Source: Phocoena phocoena (lineage: Eukaryota > Chordata > Mammalia > Artiodactyla > Phocoenidae). Taken from it: a stretch of DNA of 64,000 nucleotides. Both the position numbers and the translations under genes were made by a program. A model generated the notes under the pieces. That model worked only from the letters and a program-made list of their open reading frames with translations, was not told the DNA's origin and did not search any database. The DNA lies in NCBI RefSeq assembly GCF_963924675.1, contig NC_089220.1, positions 158,509,270 to 158,573,269 of the forward strand, written 5' to 3'. Positions 24,916 through 35,740 of the stretch are shown piece after piece; within the stretch, counting starts at the first letter, position 1, and the number at the start of each line of letters is the position of its first letter.

Positions 24916-26924
24916 CTATTTGCATTTGGATCAGTTTACCAATATTCAGAGGTGCTCCAAGTACCTCAGTGTATATCTTCTTACCCAGGGGGCCTCCCCA
25001 AGATAAAGTGTTTATTCTGAAGGTAAACAGCCTATGTTACCCTCAGAGCAGTGACTTCTCAATTCTTCTTGCATATTATCATCATAGGGAAGGTGTTTTG
25101 TTTTGCTTTGGCTTGATTTGATGTTTTGCTTTGTTTTTAATGCCTTTGTTGCTGCCCCATTCAGGTAAGAAGGGGGCAGACTGGCAGGCATCCTTTTATT
25201 TATAGCTCCCCAGTTGTTCCTAATGGGCTGCCAGGGTTGAGAATCAGTAGTTCAGACTCAGATTATATAATTGTCTGGCACTTCTAGAATGGTAGTTCTA
25301 TCACTGTTTCCAGCACTCAAAGGTTCAGAAATATTGACGTTCACTCTCAGAGTGCCCAGCTACACACTTAAGCAATGTTTTTAATAAAAGAAAAAGGGGC
25401 ATTTCAGTGTCTGGTTTGAATTTTCTCATGTTACTGGACAGGAAAAAATGAAATGCCAGGCCATCCGGTTCATGCCCGGCCATCTGGCAAATGGATATTC
25501 ATCACTTAGGGACAGAGTGATGCAGCCAACTCATGATCCCTTAGTGGGGAGCAAGATTAACTGGAAAAACACAGATGATCAAAAAGTTTCATTTTGGTTT
25601 CTTTGTTCAGCCTCCTCTCTTAGCCTTTAGCAAAAGCTGAAGAAAGCAGTAGAAAAACTCACAGGACTTTACTCCTATGTTAAACCTCTACTTCCAAAGA
25701 CAACAAGTTCTGTAGACATCAAGGCGGGGGCAGCAGGGTTGAAGGGGCAGGAGAGAAGCAAGGGGCTTTTTAATCCCTTTTCTGGAGAAATAGTGTCTGG
25801 GTAACCCCAAAATGATTTTGCCACATGGTTATTTTCTTGTGTGTTAGTTGTATGAGGTGGCGAGCAGGTGAAGATGGTGAGAAACATACTCAAGGATGTT
25901 TCCTATGGTCCTAGAGTCCAGGATAGTTGGATGCTAGAAAGAGACTGAATCTTCATGCACAGAACAGGTAGCTTTGGGTAATGGCAGTTCAGCTGCTGTG
26001 GGACATTAACATGGAAGAAACTGTTCTGGAGGTAAAAAGTTTCCTTGAGACCAGCAGCTGACAGGACCCTGGAACACATGGAGTGATTCCCATGGTCCCT
26101 GTTGCTGGCCAAGGCTGAGCAAGATGTTAGGCCCGGATGTACAGGAAGAGGAGGAAGCCTGGGTGATGAACACAGTCATCCTTTGCTTCTCTCCCTTCAT
26201 GTCTCCAGTCCTTACCATTCTGGGTACAGGATTCTGTCTTCTTCAACTCTTCATTTTTCCCTCGACAAGTATTCAGTTAGTGTCACTCAGAGATGAAGTT
26301 GCCATAAGCCCTGCCCTCAGGGAGCTCACAAATTAGTGAGGGGGACAGAAACAAGAACTAACCAGAAAGAAATGTGGTCAAACCCTAGAATGGGAGTATG
26401 CCCCAGATGCTGTAGGATCACAGAGGGAGGAGTGATTGATTCCAAATAGGGGGTTGGGGAAGACTTCACAAATCAGGGCTTAGTGCTGGTTAGCTATTAT
26501 GCAGTGTGCATATAACTAACACAACTGAAATGTATGCTTAAAAATGGCTGAGATGGTAAATGTTACGTGTGTTTTTTACCAACCTTTTAAAAATGATCCT
26601 TCCCAAAACTTTCCAGTTGAGATTAGACCGCTTAGCCCAAGGTTTCTCAATAGCTACCCACTTCCACACTATAAAATTTTGAAGAATTGCAATAGGAGTT
26701 GCTATGGGAATGAGAATCATGACAGGCTTTGAGCAGATTTCGAAACTTGAATAAGATTTTTTGAGATAGAGGGGACAAAGAGAGACCAAGGCAGAAGGCA
26801 TGGGAATAGTATAAGCAAAGAGATTGGGTGCTGAGTGAATTGGATCCAGTGTGGCTTAGGATGAGGGCATATAATGAGTGTGGGCAGACAGGAGGAACTG
26901 AGATGATGATTTCTTTTTATTGAA
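24916..26924. other. Intergenic with old DNA-transposon and L2 remnants
   Basis: About 25,058-25,250 has ends resembling hAT (Charlie/MER5-type) termini (CAGTGACTTCTCAATTC; GTTGAGAATCAGTAG). About 26,200-26,345 is L2-like (GCCCTGCCCTCAGGGAGCTC). No coding exon is supported. Open frames of 60-87 codons here show no domains. Confidence 0.5.
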
Positions 26925-27110
26925 GTAAAGTTTATATAATGAAAAGTTCACTATTTTAACCATTGTAAGGTGTATAATTAAATGTTTCTTTAGTATATTC
27001 ATAGTGTGCCAACAACACCATGATCTAATTCCAGAACATTTTTACAACCCCAAAAGAAACTCATTGCCCATTCACCCCAGCCCCTGGCAACCACTGATTT
27101 AAGTTCTGCC
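26925..27110 (-). mobile_element. Old L1 3'UTR fragment
   Basis: Antisense old L1 tail: TTTTTATTGAAGTAAAGTTT, CTATTTTAACCATTGTAAGG, CACCCCAGCCCCTGGCAACC. Confidence 0.8.
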
Positions 27111-27500
27111 CTTTTAATCCTCTCCTTCTGGAATTCTCATTATGTGTAAGCTTCGTGGTGCCTTGCAGGCCTCTTAGGCTCTGTTCATTTTTCTTCGTTC
27201 CTTTTTATTTCTGTTTCTCAGACTGGATAATCTCAATTGAACCATTTTAAGTTCACTTATTATTTATTCCGTCTGTTCAAATCTGCTGTTGAGCCCCTCT
27301 AGTGAATTTTTTATTTCAGTTATTGTGCTTTTCAATTCCAGCATTTCCCTTTGGTTCCTTTTTATAATTTACTTATAATTTATTTTTTTGATATTCCCTA
27401 TTTGGTAAGATATTGTTCTCATGGATTCTATTTTGTTTACTATTTATATCCTTTTGCATTACTTAAGAGGAGACTTCAAGGTTTCCTCTTGACCTTCCTT
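27111..27500 (-). mobile_element. L1 ORF1/HAL1-like fragment
   Basis: Blocks such as CTGTTCAAATCTGCTGTTGA and GTGAATTTTTTATTTCAGTT are typical of antisense ORF1 from old L1 or HAL1 elements. It is highly diverged. The following 27,501-28,014 is unassigned and ends in an AT-rich and (AC)n tract. Confidence 0.55.
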
Positions 27501-27994
27501 ACCATACTAGCCTTAACTGCATGGTTCAGGGATCCAGTGTGGGCATCTGTCAGACACTAAGAATGTCTATTCCAACTACATACTCGGGAGCTGGGGAGAA
27601 TAATTGCAGAATGGGTTCACAGACCCATGAGACTTACTGTGACATGGATTTGGGCCAGAACACCATTTTTTATGGGACCTCCCCCCACCATAAGCATCCC
27701 CTTTGACTGTTAGCTCAGGGATAGCTCAGTGCCACTATCCAGTCCTATAAAGGTTTCAGGATTTTCCTTTCTCTGGTGCACATTTACACTAGTGAGCACC
27801 TGTAGACAACTAGGAAGATATATAGCATCCTGTAAGGTTACCACAGAGTTTTCTTCAGGGTTTCTGACCACCCTCCCTCCCCTTTAACCAAGGGGTCCTG
27901 TGAACTGTCTCAGGTCTTCAATCAGTTGAAGGACCATTACTAACCCATAAGTAGAGAGTCGAGGCAGACCTCTGTTTGATATATATATTTATAT

Positions 27995-28016
27995 GTACAC
28001 ACACACACATACACAG
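27995..28016. repeat. (AC)n tract at the left NUMT border
   Basis: A short alternating purine-pyrimidine run (GTACACACACACACATACAC) sits directly at the start of mitochondrial similarity. Confidence 0.85.
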
Positions 28017-28779
28017 CAGCATGATGAGAATAAGGGTCGTAATAATGGGTATTTTATTTCATGTATGTGATAGTGATAGTGTGGTGGTGGCTGAGCTATA
28101 AATGAATAATATAAATATGGTAAGTGTTATTATGATATAAATTAGGTTTGGGATTGTTATACTTGGATTATACCATATAATGACTGTTTTTCATCCTATA
28201 TGGGCAATTGATGTATAAGCTATGATTTTCCGTAATTGGGTTTTGTTTGGGCTGCCTTATCCCCCAATTATAAATGATAGTATGGATGTAGATAGTATTA
28301 AATTTAGGTTAATATTATAGTACAGATGTAGATAGTATTAAATTTAGGTGAAATTTGATATAATACTGATGGGGTGTAAGTTTTTGTCAAGTTAATAAAA
28401 TTAAGCCTGCTATTAATGAGATGCCTTGTGTGACTTCAGGTACTCAGAAGTGGAATGGAGATAGTCCTAGTTTTATGATTAGGGCTACTGTTATGATTAT
28501 TGATGCCATTGGGTTAAAGATTTCTGTAATAGTTCATTGGTTGGAATATAATAGATTAATGATAATAGCTATTATAAGTAATATTGATGTAGTGACTTGT
28601 GTCAGAAAGTATTTAGTGGATGCTTCTATGGCTTGTGGATTAAACTTTTTTATTATGATGGAATAATGGCAGGTATATTTCAAATCTGATTCAGATAAGC
28701 AATCAGTGGGAGCTGGTTATTACAATTATGGTTCCTGAGATGATGGTTGTTAAGATAATGATAAAGGTGATAGGATTTA
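28015..28779 (-). pseudogene. MT-ND2: ND2 pseudogene (NUMT, 3'-truncated)
   Basis: Starting next to tRNA-Met with ATA (28,779), the minus strand reads the N-terminal part of NADH dehydrogenase subunit 2 under the mitochondrial code. A segment resembling WLLIWIGFE is followed by IAHMGW and NLIYIMM-type membrane stretches near 28,100-28,200. ND2 is normally about 1,044 bp; here about 765 bp remain and the 3' end is lost at the (AC)n border. A duplicated patch at about 28,260-28,345 (ATGTAGATAGTATTAAATTTAGGT twice, 20 bases of it exact) indicates internal rearrangement. Frameshifts abolish coding. Confidence 0.93.
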
Positions 28780-28849
28780 TTAGTACGGGAAGGATACAAA
28801 CCAACATTTTCGGGGGATGGGCCAGGTAGCTTATTTAGCTGACCCTACT
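28780..28849 (-). pseudogene. mitochondrial tRNA-Met pseudogene (NUMT)
   Basis: The minus strand begins AGTAGGGTCAGCTAAATAAG and ends CCTTCCCGTACTA, with the CAT anticodon in place. Changes in the anticodon stem and loop (CCTGG/CCCGA, loop CCCATCC) would weaken folding. It lies directly upstream of ND2, as in mtDNA. Confidence 0.9.
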
Positions 28850-28850
28850 G

Positions 28851-28923
28851 TAGAATGTAGTGTAATGCAGAAGCATGAAGAATTTTGAATTCTTAAGGGT
28901 AGGTTCAATTCCCATGATTCTAG
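28851..28923 (+). pseudogene. mitochondrial tRNA-Gln pseudogene (NUMT)
   Basis: The plus strand starts TAGAATGTAGTGTAATGC, has the TTG anticodon region (AATTTTGAATTC) and ends ATTCTAG. It lies on the strand opposite its neighbours, as in the mitochondrial Ile-Gln-Met cluster, and overlaps tRNA-Ile by 3 bases, as in mtDNA. Confidence 0.92.
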
Positions 28924-28989
28924 AAATAGGAGGGTTGAAACCTCTATTATTTATTCTATCAAAGTAACTGTTTTATCAGACATATTTCT
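28921..28989 (-). pseudogene. mitochondrial tRNA-Ile pseudogene (NUMT)
   Basis: The minus strand starts AGAAATATGTCTGATAAAAC, has the GAT anticodon within CTTTGATAGAA, and ends CCTATTTCTA. It is well preserved. Confidence 0.92.
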
Positions 28990-29918
28990 TATGTTGTGGG
29001 GTTATGCTTGATGTTATGATATGTGGTGAGACGTGTCGTATGCATAGGGATAGTGTTAGCCGTAGGAAATTTTTTCAAAGCAGATGTACAGTATAAGTTG
29101 ATTGTATTTGAATCAAAGCTAGGATGTTCGGATTCATAGGAAAGAAATTGTTAATAATAGTGTTTTGATAATAAAGTTGGTTGTATATCCTTCTGGTGTG
29201 GGGGGGTTGTGGAATGGCTCCTAGAAAAAGGATTGTTTTGAAAATATTATGATGATGTTGGCATATTCTCCTAAGAAAAATATAGCGAATGGGCCTGCAT
29301 ATTCTACTTTGAAGCCCGAGTTCAGATTCTCCTTCTGTTAGGTCGAAGGGGGCTCGATTAGTTTCTGCTAGAGTAGAGATAAATCATATTATGGCTAGGG
29401 GTCCTGATGGGAAGATTCTTCATAAATGAGGGTTGCAAGAGTAAAGGATTCATTTATTATCAATAAAAGGACTGATAGAAGAGTAATCGCTAGTGTTAGT
29501 TCATATGAGATTGTGCTACCGCTCATAGAGCTCTGATTAGTGCATATTTTGAATTGGAAGCTCATCTGGATCATAGGATAGTATAGACAGCTAGGCTTGA
29601 CACAGCTAGTATAAATAATACTCTTTAAGTTGATATTAATGAGGGGGTAAGGTAGAGGGATTCGTATGGTTAGGTCTAAAGTTAGGGCTAGAATGGGTGC
29701 TATGATAAATATGGAAATGGAAGATGTAGCTCGTTGTAATGGTTCTTTAATGAATAATTTGACTGCATGGCAATAGGTTGTAATAGGCCATATGGTCCAG
29801 TGATATTTGATCCTTTTCAAAGTTGCATGTAGCCTAGAACTTTTCATTCAATTAATGTGAGGAATGCCACAGCTAGAAGAATAGGGATAATGAATATTAA
29901 GGTGTTAATTATAAACAT
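28990..29918 (-). pseudogene. MT-ND1: ND1 pseudogene (NUMT)
   Basis: It starts with ATG at 29,918, next to tRNA-Leu, as in mtDNA. The minus-strand frame at 29,395-29,847 shows clear ND1 segments: KLFIKEPLQRATSS, then IAPILALTLDL, then TISYELTLAI with LLSVLLL. ND1 is a core membrane subunit of respiratory complex I, normally 957 bp; about 929 bp remain. Indels shift the frame at both ends of the readable block, and the C-terminal third is heavily decayed. In the nuclear code it cannot make ND1. Confidence 0.95.
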
Positions 29919-29920
29919 TT

Positions 29921-29995
29921 TGTTAGGGAGAGGATTTGAACCTCTGGTTATAAAGGTTTAAGTTTTATGCAGTTATCGGGCTCTGCCACTCTAAC
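29921..29995 (-). pseudogene. mitochondrial tRNA-Leu(UUR) pseudogene (NUMT)
   Basis: The minus strand begins GTTAGAGTGGCAGAGCCCG, has the TAA anticodon in CATAAAACTTAAA and ends CTCTCCCTAACA, 75 bases. It is placed between 16S and ND1, as in the mitochondrial genome, and closely resembles a real mitochondrial tRNA. Confidence 0.95.
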
Positions 29996-30433
29996 AAACC
30001 CTGTTCTTGTGTAAGATTTGTATATACTAATTAACTTAAGATTATATCATTAATTGGTTTTAAGATGCTTTTATAAAGTGAGCCTCATTTATCTTTTCAT
30101 CCTGGGAGAAATATATAATAGAAACCAACCTGTATTACTCCAGTCCGAGATCAGATCATGTAGGACTTTAATCATTAAACAAATGAACCTTTAATAGTGG
30201 TTATACCATTGGGATGTCTTCATCCAACATCGAGATGGTAAACCTTTTACAACAAATACATCATCGATATGAACTCTAGAATAGGTTTGCACTGTTATGC
30301 CTAGGGTAACTTGGTCTGTTGGTCAATTTTTGGAACAAAAAGTGATCATATATTTTGACTAGTATGTCTAGACTTTAATCACTCAGAGACTTTTTTGTTC
30401 TCCAAGGTCACCCCAACCAAAATTGTCAACCCA
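29996..30433 (-). pseudogene. MT-RNR2: 16S rRNA pseudogene, 3' part (NUMT)
   Basis: Antisense of the 3' end of mitochondrial 16S rRNA. Conserved peptidyl-transferase-region blocks are visible (CCAACATCGAGATGGTAAAC near 30,225; GTTATGCCTAGGGTAACTTG near 30,294; CAAGGTCACCCCAACC near 30,403). The L1 insertion interrupts it at the target duplication 30,419-30,433. Confidence 0.95.
30419..30433. repeat. Target-site duplication, left copy
   Basis: AAAATTGTCAACCCA, identical to 35,726-35,740, brackets the L1 inside the 16S pseudogene. Confidence 0.95.
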
Positions 30434-30537
30434 GTTAGATAGCCTCATCCACCAGAGGGAAGACAGGAGAAACAAGAAGAACTATGATCCTGCAGCCTGT
30501 GGAACAAAAACCACATTCACAGAAAGACAAGATAAAA

Positions 30538-31435
30538 ATGCAGAGGGCTATGTACCAGATGAAGGAACAAGATAAAACCCCAGAAAAACAACTAAATGAA
30601 GTGGAAATAGGCAGCCATCCAGAAAAAGAATTCAGAATAATGATAGTGAAGATAATCCAGGACCTCGGAAAAACAATGGAGGCAAAGATCAAGAAGATGC
30701 AAGAAATGTTTAACAAAGAGCTAGAAGAATTAAGGAACAAACAAATGGAGATGAACAATACAATACCTGAAATGAAAATTACGAGAAGGAATCAATAGCA
30801 GAATAACTGAGGCAGAAGAATGGATAAGTGACCTGGAAGACAGAATGGTGTAGTTCACTGCTGCGGAACAGAATAAAGAAAAAAGGATGAAAAGAAACGA
30901 AGACAGCCTAAGAGACCTCTGGGACAACATTAAACGCAATAACATTTGCATTATAGGGGTTCCAGAAGGAGAAGAGAGACAGAAAGGACCAGAGAAAATA
31001 TTTGCAGAGATTATAGTAGAAAACTTCCCCAACATGGGAAAGGAAATAGCCACCCAAGTCCAGGAAGTGCAATGAGTCCCATACAGGATAAACCCAAGGA
31101 GAGACACACTGAGACACATAGTAATCAAATTGGCAAAAATTAAAGATAAAGAAAAATTATTGAAAGCAGCAAGGGATAAATGACAAATAACATACAAGGG
31201 AAATCCCATAAGGTTAACAGCTGATTTCTCAGCAGAAACTCTACAAGCCAGAAGGGAGTAGCATGATATACTTAAAGTAATGAAAGGGAAGAACCTACAA
31301 CCAAGATTACTCTACCCAGCAAGGATCTCATTCAGATTTGATGGAGAAGTCAAAAGCTTTACAGACAAGCAAAAGCTAAGAGAATTCAGCACCACCAAAG
31401 CAGCTCTACAACAAATGCTAAAGGAACTTCTCTAA
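30538..31435 (+). pseudogene. L1 ORF1, broken
   Basis: The ATG at 30,538 starts a coiled-coil frame closely matching the sister copy at 23.4 kb. A frameshift lies at about 30,780 and the frame resumes at 30,887-31,075. A TGA occurs in the RRM-linked region, at a different position from the stop in the sister copy, so the two copies decayed independently. The C-terminal RNA-binding segment continues to the TAA at 31,433-31,435. Confidence 0.9.
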
Positions 31436-31493
31436 GTGGGAAACACAAGAGAAGAAAAGCACCTACAAAAACAAATGCAAAATAATTAAGAAA

Positions 31494-34400
31494 ATGGTCA
31501 TAGGAACATCCATATCGATAATTACCTTAAACGTGAATGGATTAAATGCTCAAACCAAAAGACACAAACTTGCTGAATGGATACAAAAAACAAGACCCAT
31601 ATATATGCTGTCTCTAAGAGACCCACTTCAGACCTAGGGACACATACAGACTGAAAGTGAGGGGATGGAAAAAGATATTCCATGCAAATGGAAATCAAAA
31701 GAAAGCTGGAGTAGCAATACTCAGATAAAATAGACTTTAAAATAAAGAATGTTACAAGAGACAAGGAAGGATACTACATAATGATCAAGGGATCAATCCA
31801 AGAACAAGATATAACAATTATAAATATATATGCACCCAACATAGGAGCACCTCAATACATAAGGCAACTGCTGACAGCTATAAAAGAGGAAATCGACCAT
31901 AACACAGTAATAGTGGGGGACGTTAACACCTCACTTACACCAATGGACAGATCATCCAAAATGAAAATAAATAAGGAAACAGAAACTTTAAATGACACAA
32001 TAGACCAGATAGATTTAATTGATATTTATAGGACACTCCATCCAAAAACAGCAGATTACACTTTCTTCTCAGGTGTGCATGGAACATTCTCCAGGATAGG
32101 TCACATCTTGGATCACAAATCAAGCCGCAGTAAATTTAAGAAAATTGAAATCATATCAAGCATCTCTTCTGACCACAACGCTATGAGATTAGAAATGAAT
32201 TACAGGGGAAAAAACATAAAAAACGCAAACACATGGAGCCTTAATACTACGTTACTAAATAACCAAGAGATCACTGAAGAAATCAAAGAGGAAATTTAAA
32301 AATACCTAGAGACAAATGACTATGAAAACACGACAATGCAAAACCTATGGGATGTAGCAAAAGCAGTTCTAAGAGGGAAGTTTATAGCTATACAACCCTA
32401 CCTCAAGAAACAAGAAAAATCTCAAATAAACAATCTAACCTTACACTTAAAGGAACTAGAGAAAGAAGAACAAACAAAACCCAAAGTTAGCAGAAGGAAA
32501 GAAATCATAAAGATCAGAGCAGAAATAAATGAAATAGAAACAAAGAAAATAATAGCAAAGATCAATAAAACTAAAAGCTGGTTCTTTGAGAAGATAAAAC
32601 TGATAAACCGTTAGCCAGACTCATCAAGAAAAAGAGGGAGAGGACTCAAGTCAATAAAATTAGAAATGAAAAAGGAGAAGTTACTGCAGAAATACAAAGC
32701 ATCCTAAGAGACTACTACCAGCAACTCTATGCCAATAAAATGGACAACCTGGAAGAAATGGACAAATACTTAGAAAGGTATAACCTTCCAAGACTGAATC
32801 AGGAAGAAACAGAAAATATGAACAGACCAGTCACAAGTAATGAAATTAAAACTGTGATTAAAATTCTTCCAGCAAACAAAAGTCCAGGACCAGATGGCTT
32901 CACAGGTTAATTCTATCAAACATTTAGAGAAGAGCTAACACCCATCCTTCTCAAACTCTTCTAAAATATTGTGGGGGAAGGAACACTCCCAAACTCATTC
33001 TATGAGGCCACCATCACCCTGAAACCAAAACCAGACAACGATACTACAAAAAAAGAAAATTACAGACCAACATCACTGATGAATATAGATGCAAAAATCC
33101 TCAACAAAATATTAGCAAACAGAATCCAACAACACGTTAAAAGGATCATACACCACGACCAAGTGGGATTTATCCCAGGGATACAAGGATTCTTCAATAT
33201 ACACAAATCAATCAATGTGATACACCATGTTAACAAATTAAAGAATAAAAAGCATATTGTCATCTCAATAGATGCAGAAAAAGCTTTTGACAAAATTCAA
33301 CACCCATTTATGATAAAAACTCTACAGAAAGTGGGCATAGAGGGAACCTACCTCAACATAATAAAGGCCATATATGACAAACCCACAGCAAACATCATTC
33401 TCAATGGTGAAAAAATGAAAGCATTTCCTCTAAGATCAGGAATGAAACAAGGATGTCCACTCTCACCGCTATTATTCAACATAGTTTTGGAAGTCCTAGC
33501 CTCAGCATTCAGAGAAGAAAAGGAAATAAAAGGAATACAAATTGGAAAAGAAGAAGTAAAACTGTCACTGTTTGCAGATGATATGATACTGTACATAGAG
33601 AATCCTAAAAATGCCACCAGAAAACTACTAGAGCTAATCAACAATGAATTTGGTAAAGTTGCAGGATACAAAATTAATGCACAGAAATCTCTTGCATTCC
33701 TATACACTAATGATGAAAAATCTGAAAGGGATATTAAGGAAACACTCCCATTTACCACTGCAACAAAAAGAATAAAATACCTAGGAATAAACCTACCTAG
33801 GGAGACAAAAGACCTGTATACAGAAAACTATAAGACACTGATGAAAGAAATTAAACATGATACCAACAGACGGAGAGATATACCATGTTCTTGAATTTGA
33901 GGAATCAATATTGTGAAAATGAGTGTACTACCGAAAGCAATCTACAGATTCAATGCAATCCCTATCAAATTACCAATTGCAATTTTTACAGAACTAGAAC
34001 AAAAAATCTTAAAATTTGTATGGAGACACAAAGGACCCCGAATAGCCAAAGCAGTCTTGAGGGGAAAAAACGGAGCTGGAGGAAATCAGGCTCCCTGACT
34101 TCAGACTATACTACAAAGCTACAGTAATCAAGACAATATGGTACTGGCACAAAAACAGAAACTTAGGGCTTCCCTGGTGGCGCAGTGGTTGAGAGTCTGC
34201 CTGCCGATGCAGGGGACACAGGGTCATGCCCCAGTTGGCGAAGATTCCACATGCTGCGGAGCAGCTGGGCCCGTGAGCCATGGCCGCTGAGCCTGCGCGT
34301 CCGGAGCCTGTGCTCCACAACGGGAGAGGCCACAGCAGTGAGAGGCCCGCATACTGCAAAAAAAAACAGAAACATAGATCAGTGGAACAAGATAGAAAGC

Positions 34401-35520
34401 CCAGAGGTAAACCCACGCACCCATGGTCAACTAATCTATGGTAAAGGAGGCAAGGATATACAATGGAGAAAAGACAGTCTCTTCAATAAGTGGTGCTGGG
34501 GAAACTGGACAGTTACATGTAAAGGAATGAAATTAGAACACTCCCTAACACCATACAAAAAAATAAACTCAAACTGGATTAGAGATCTAAATGTAAGACT
34601 GGACACTATAAAACTCTTAGAGGAACACAAAGGAAGAACACTCTTTGACGTAAATCACAGCATGATCTTTTTTGATCCACCTCTCCTGGAGTAATGGAAA
34701 TAAAAACAAAAATAAGCAAATGGGACCTAATGAAACTTAAAAGCTTTTGCACAGCAAAGGAAACTACAAACAAGACGAAAAGACAACCCTCAGAATGGGA
34801 GAAAATATTTGCAAACAAATCAATGGACAAAGGATTAATCTCCAAAATATATAAACAGCTCATGCAGCTCAATATTAAAAAAACAAACAACCCAATCCAA
34901 AGATGGGCAGAAGACCTAAATTGAGATTTCTCCAAAGAAGACATACAGATGGCCAAGAAGCACATGAAAAGCTGCTCAAGATCACTAATTATTAGAGAAA
35001 TGCAAGTCAAAACTACAATGAGGTATCACCTCACACCAGTTAGAATGGGCATCATCAGAAAATCTACAAACAACAAATGCTGGAGCGGGTGAGGAGAAAA
35101 GGGAGAAAAGTGCAACTCACTTGCACTGTTGGTGGGAATGTAAACTGATACAGCCACTATAGTGAACAGTATGGAGGTTCCTTAAAAAACTAAAAATAGA
35201 ATTACCATATGATCCAGCAATCCCACTACTGGGCATATACCCAGAGAAAACAATAATTCAAAAAGACACATGCACCCCAGTGTTCATCGCAGCACTATTT
35301 ACAATAGCCAGATCATGGAAGCAATGTAAATGCCCATTGACAGACAAATGGATAAGGAAGATGTGGTACATATATACAATGGAATATTACTCAGCCATAA
35401 AAAGGAACGAAATTGGGTCATTTGTTGAGACATGGATGGATCTAGAGACTGTCATACAGAGTGAAGTAAGTTAGAAAGAGAAAAAAGTATCAGATATTAT
35501 CGCATATACGTGGAACCTAG
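31494..35520 (+). pseudogene. L1 ORF2 (endonuclease-reverse transcriptase), broken and SINE-interrupted
   Basis: The ATG at 31,494 begins the endonuclease domain (ITLNVNGLNAQT-like start). Readable blocks: endonuclease 31,781-32,299 with SDHN near 32,168; linker 32,336-32,614; reverse transcriptase 32,971-33,894 (307 codons) with FADD at 33,571-33,582; thumb and C-terminal region 33,913-34,924 interrupted by the SINE; and the last segment 35,280-35,474. The stop is at 35,518-35,520. Several indels and stops (for example at 32,297 and 32,612) prevent a full protein. Confidence 0.93.
34167..34361 (+). mobile_element. CHR-2 SINE inside L1 ORF2
   Basis: Starts GGCTTCCCTGGTGGCGCAG and ends with a short A tail. 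The target duplication AAAAACAGAAACTTAG (34,151-34,166) and AAAAACAGAAACATAG (34,362-34,377) differs at one base. It inserted after the L1 did and is the third layer here (NUMT, then L1, then SINE). Confidence 0.95.
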
Positions 35521-35725
35521 AAAAATGGTACAGATGAACCGGTTTGCAGGGCAGAAATTGAGACACAGATGTAGAGAACAAACATGGATACCAAGAGGGG
35601 AAAGCGGCGGGGGAGGGTGTGTGTGTGATGAATTGGGCAATTGGGATCGATATGCATACACTGATGCGTATAAAATTGATGACTAATAACCTGCTGTAAA
35701 AAAAATAGAAAAAAACTATTAAAAA

Positions 35726-35740
35726 AAAATTGTCAACCCA
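35726..35740. repeat. Target-site duplication, right copy
   Basis: AAAATTGTCAACCCA, identical to 30,419-30,433, follows the L1 A tail. Confidence 0.95.

Larger units (their letters stand above)
30434..35725 (+). mobile_element. LINE-1 insertion inside the NUMT (about 5.3 kb)
   Basis: 5'-truncated L1 that starts about 100 bp before ORF1, runs through ORF1, ORF2 and the 3'UTR, and ends in an A-rich tail at about 35,697-35,729. A perfect 15-bp duplication flanks it. It is the same subfamily as the inverted L1 at 18,359-24,389, and a CHR-2 SINE has since inserted in its ORF2. Both ORFs carry stops and frameshifts. Confidence 0.97.

Noticed and set aside
29395..29847. 150-codon frame with clear ND1 similarity as a functional gene
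   Set aside because: It is one uninterrupted block of a frame-broken mitochondrial copy, flanked by pseudo-tRNAs and written in mitochondrial code.
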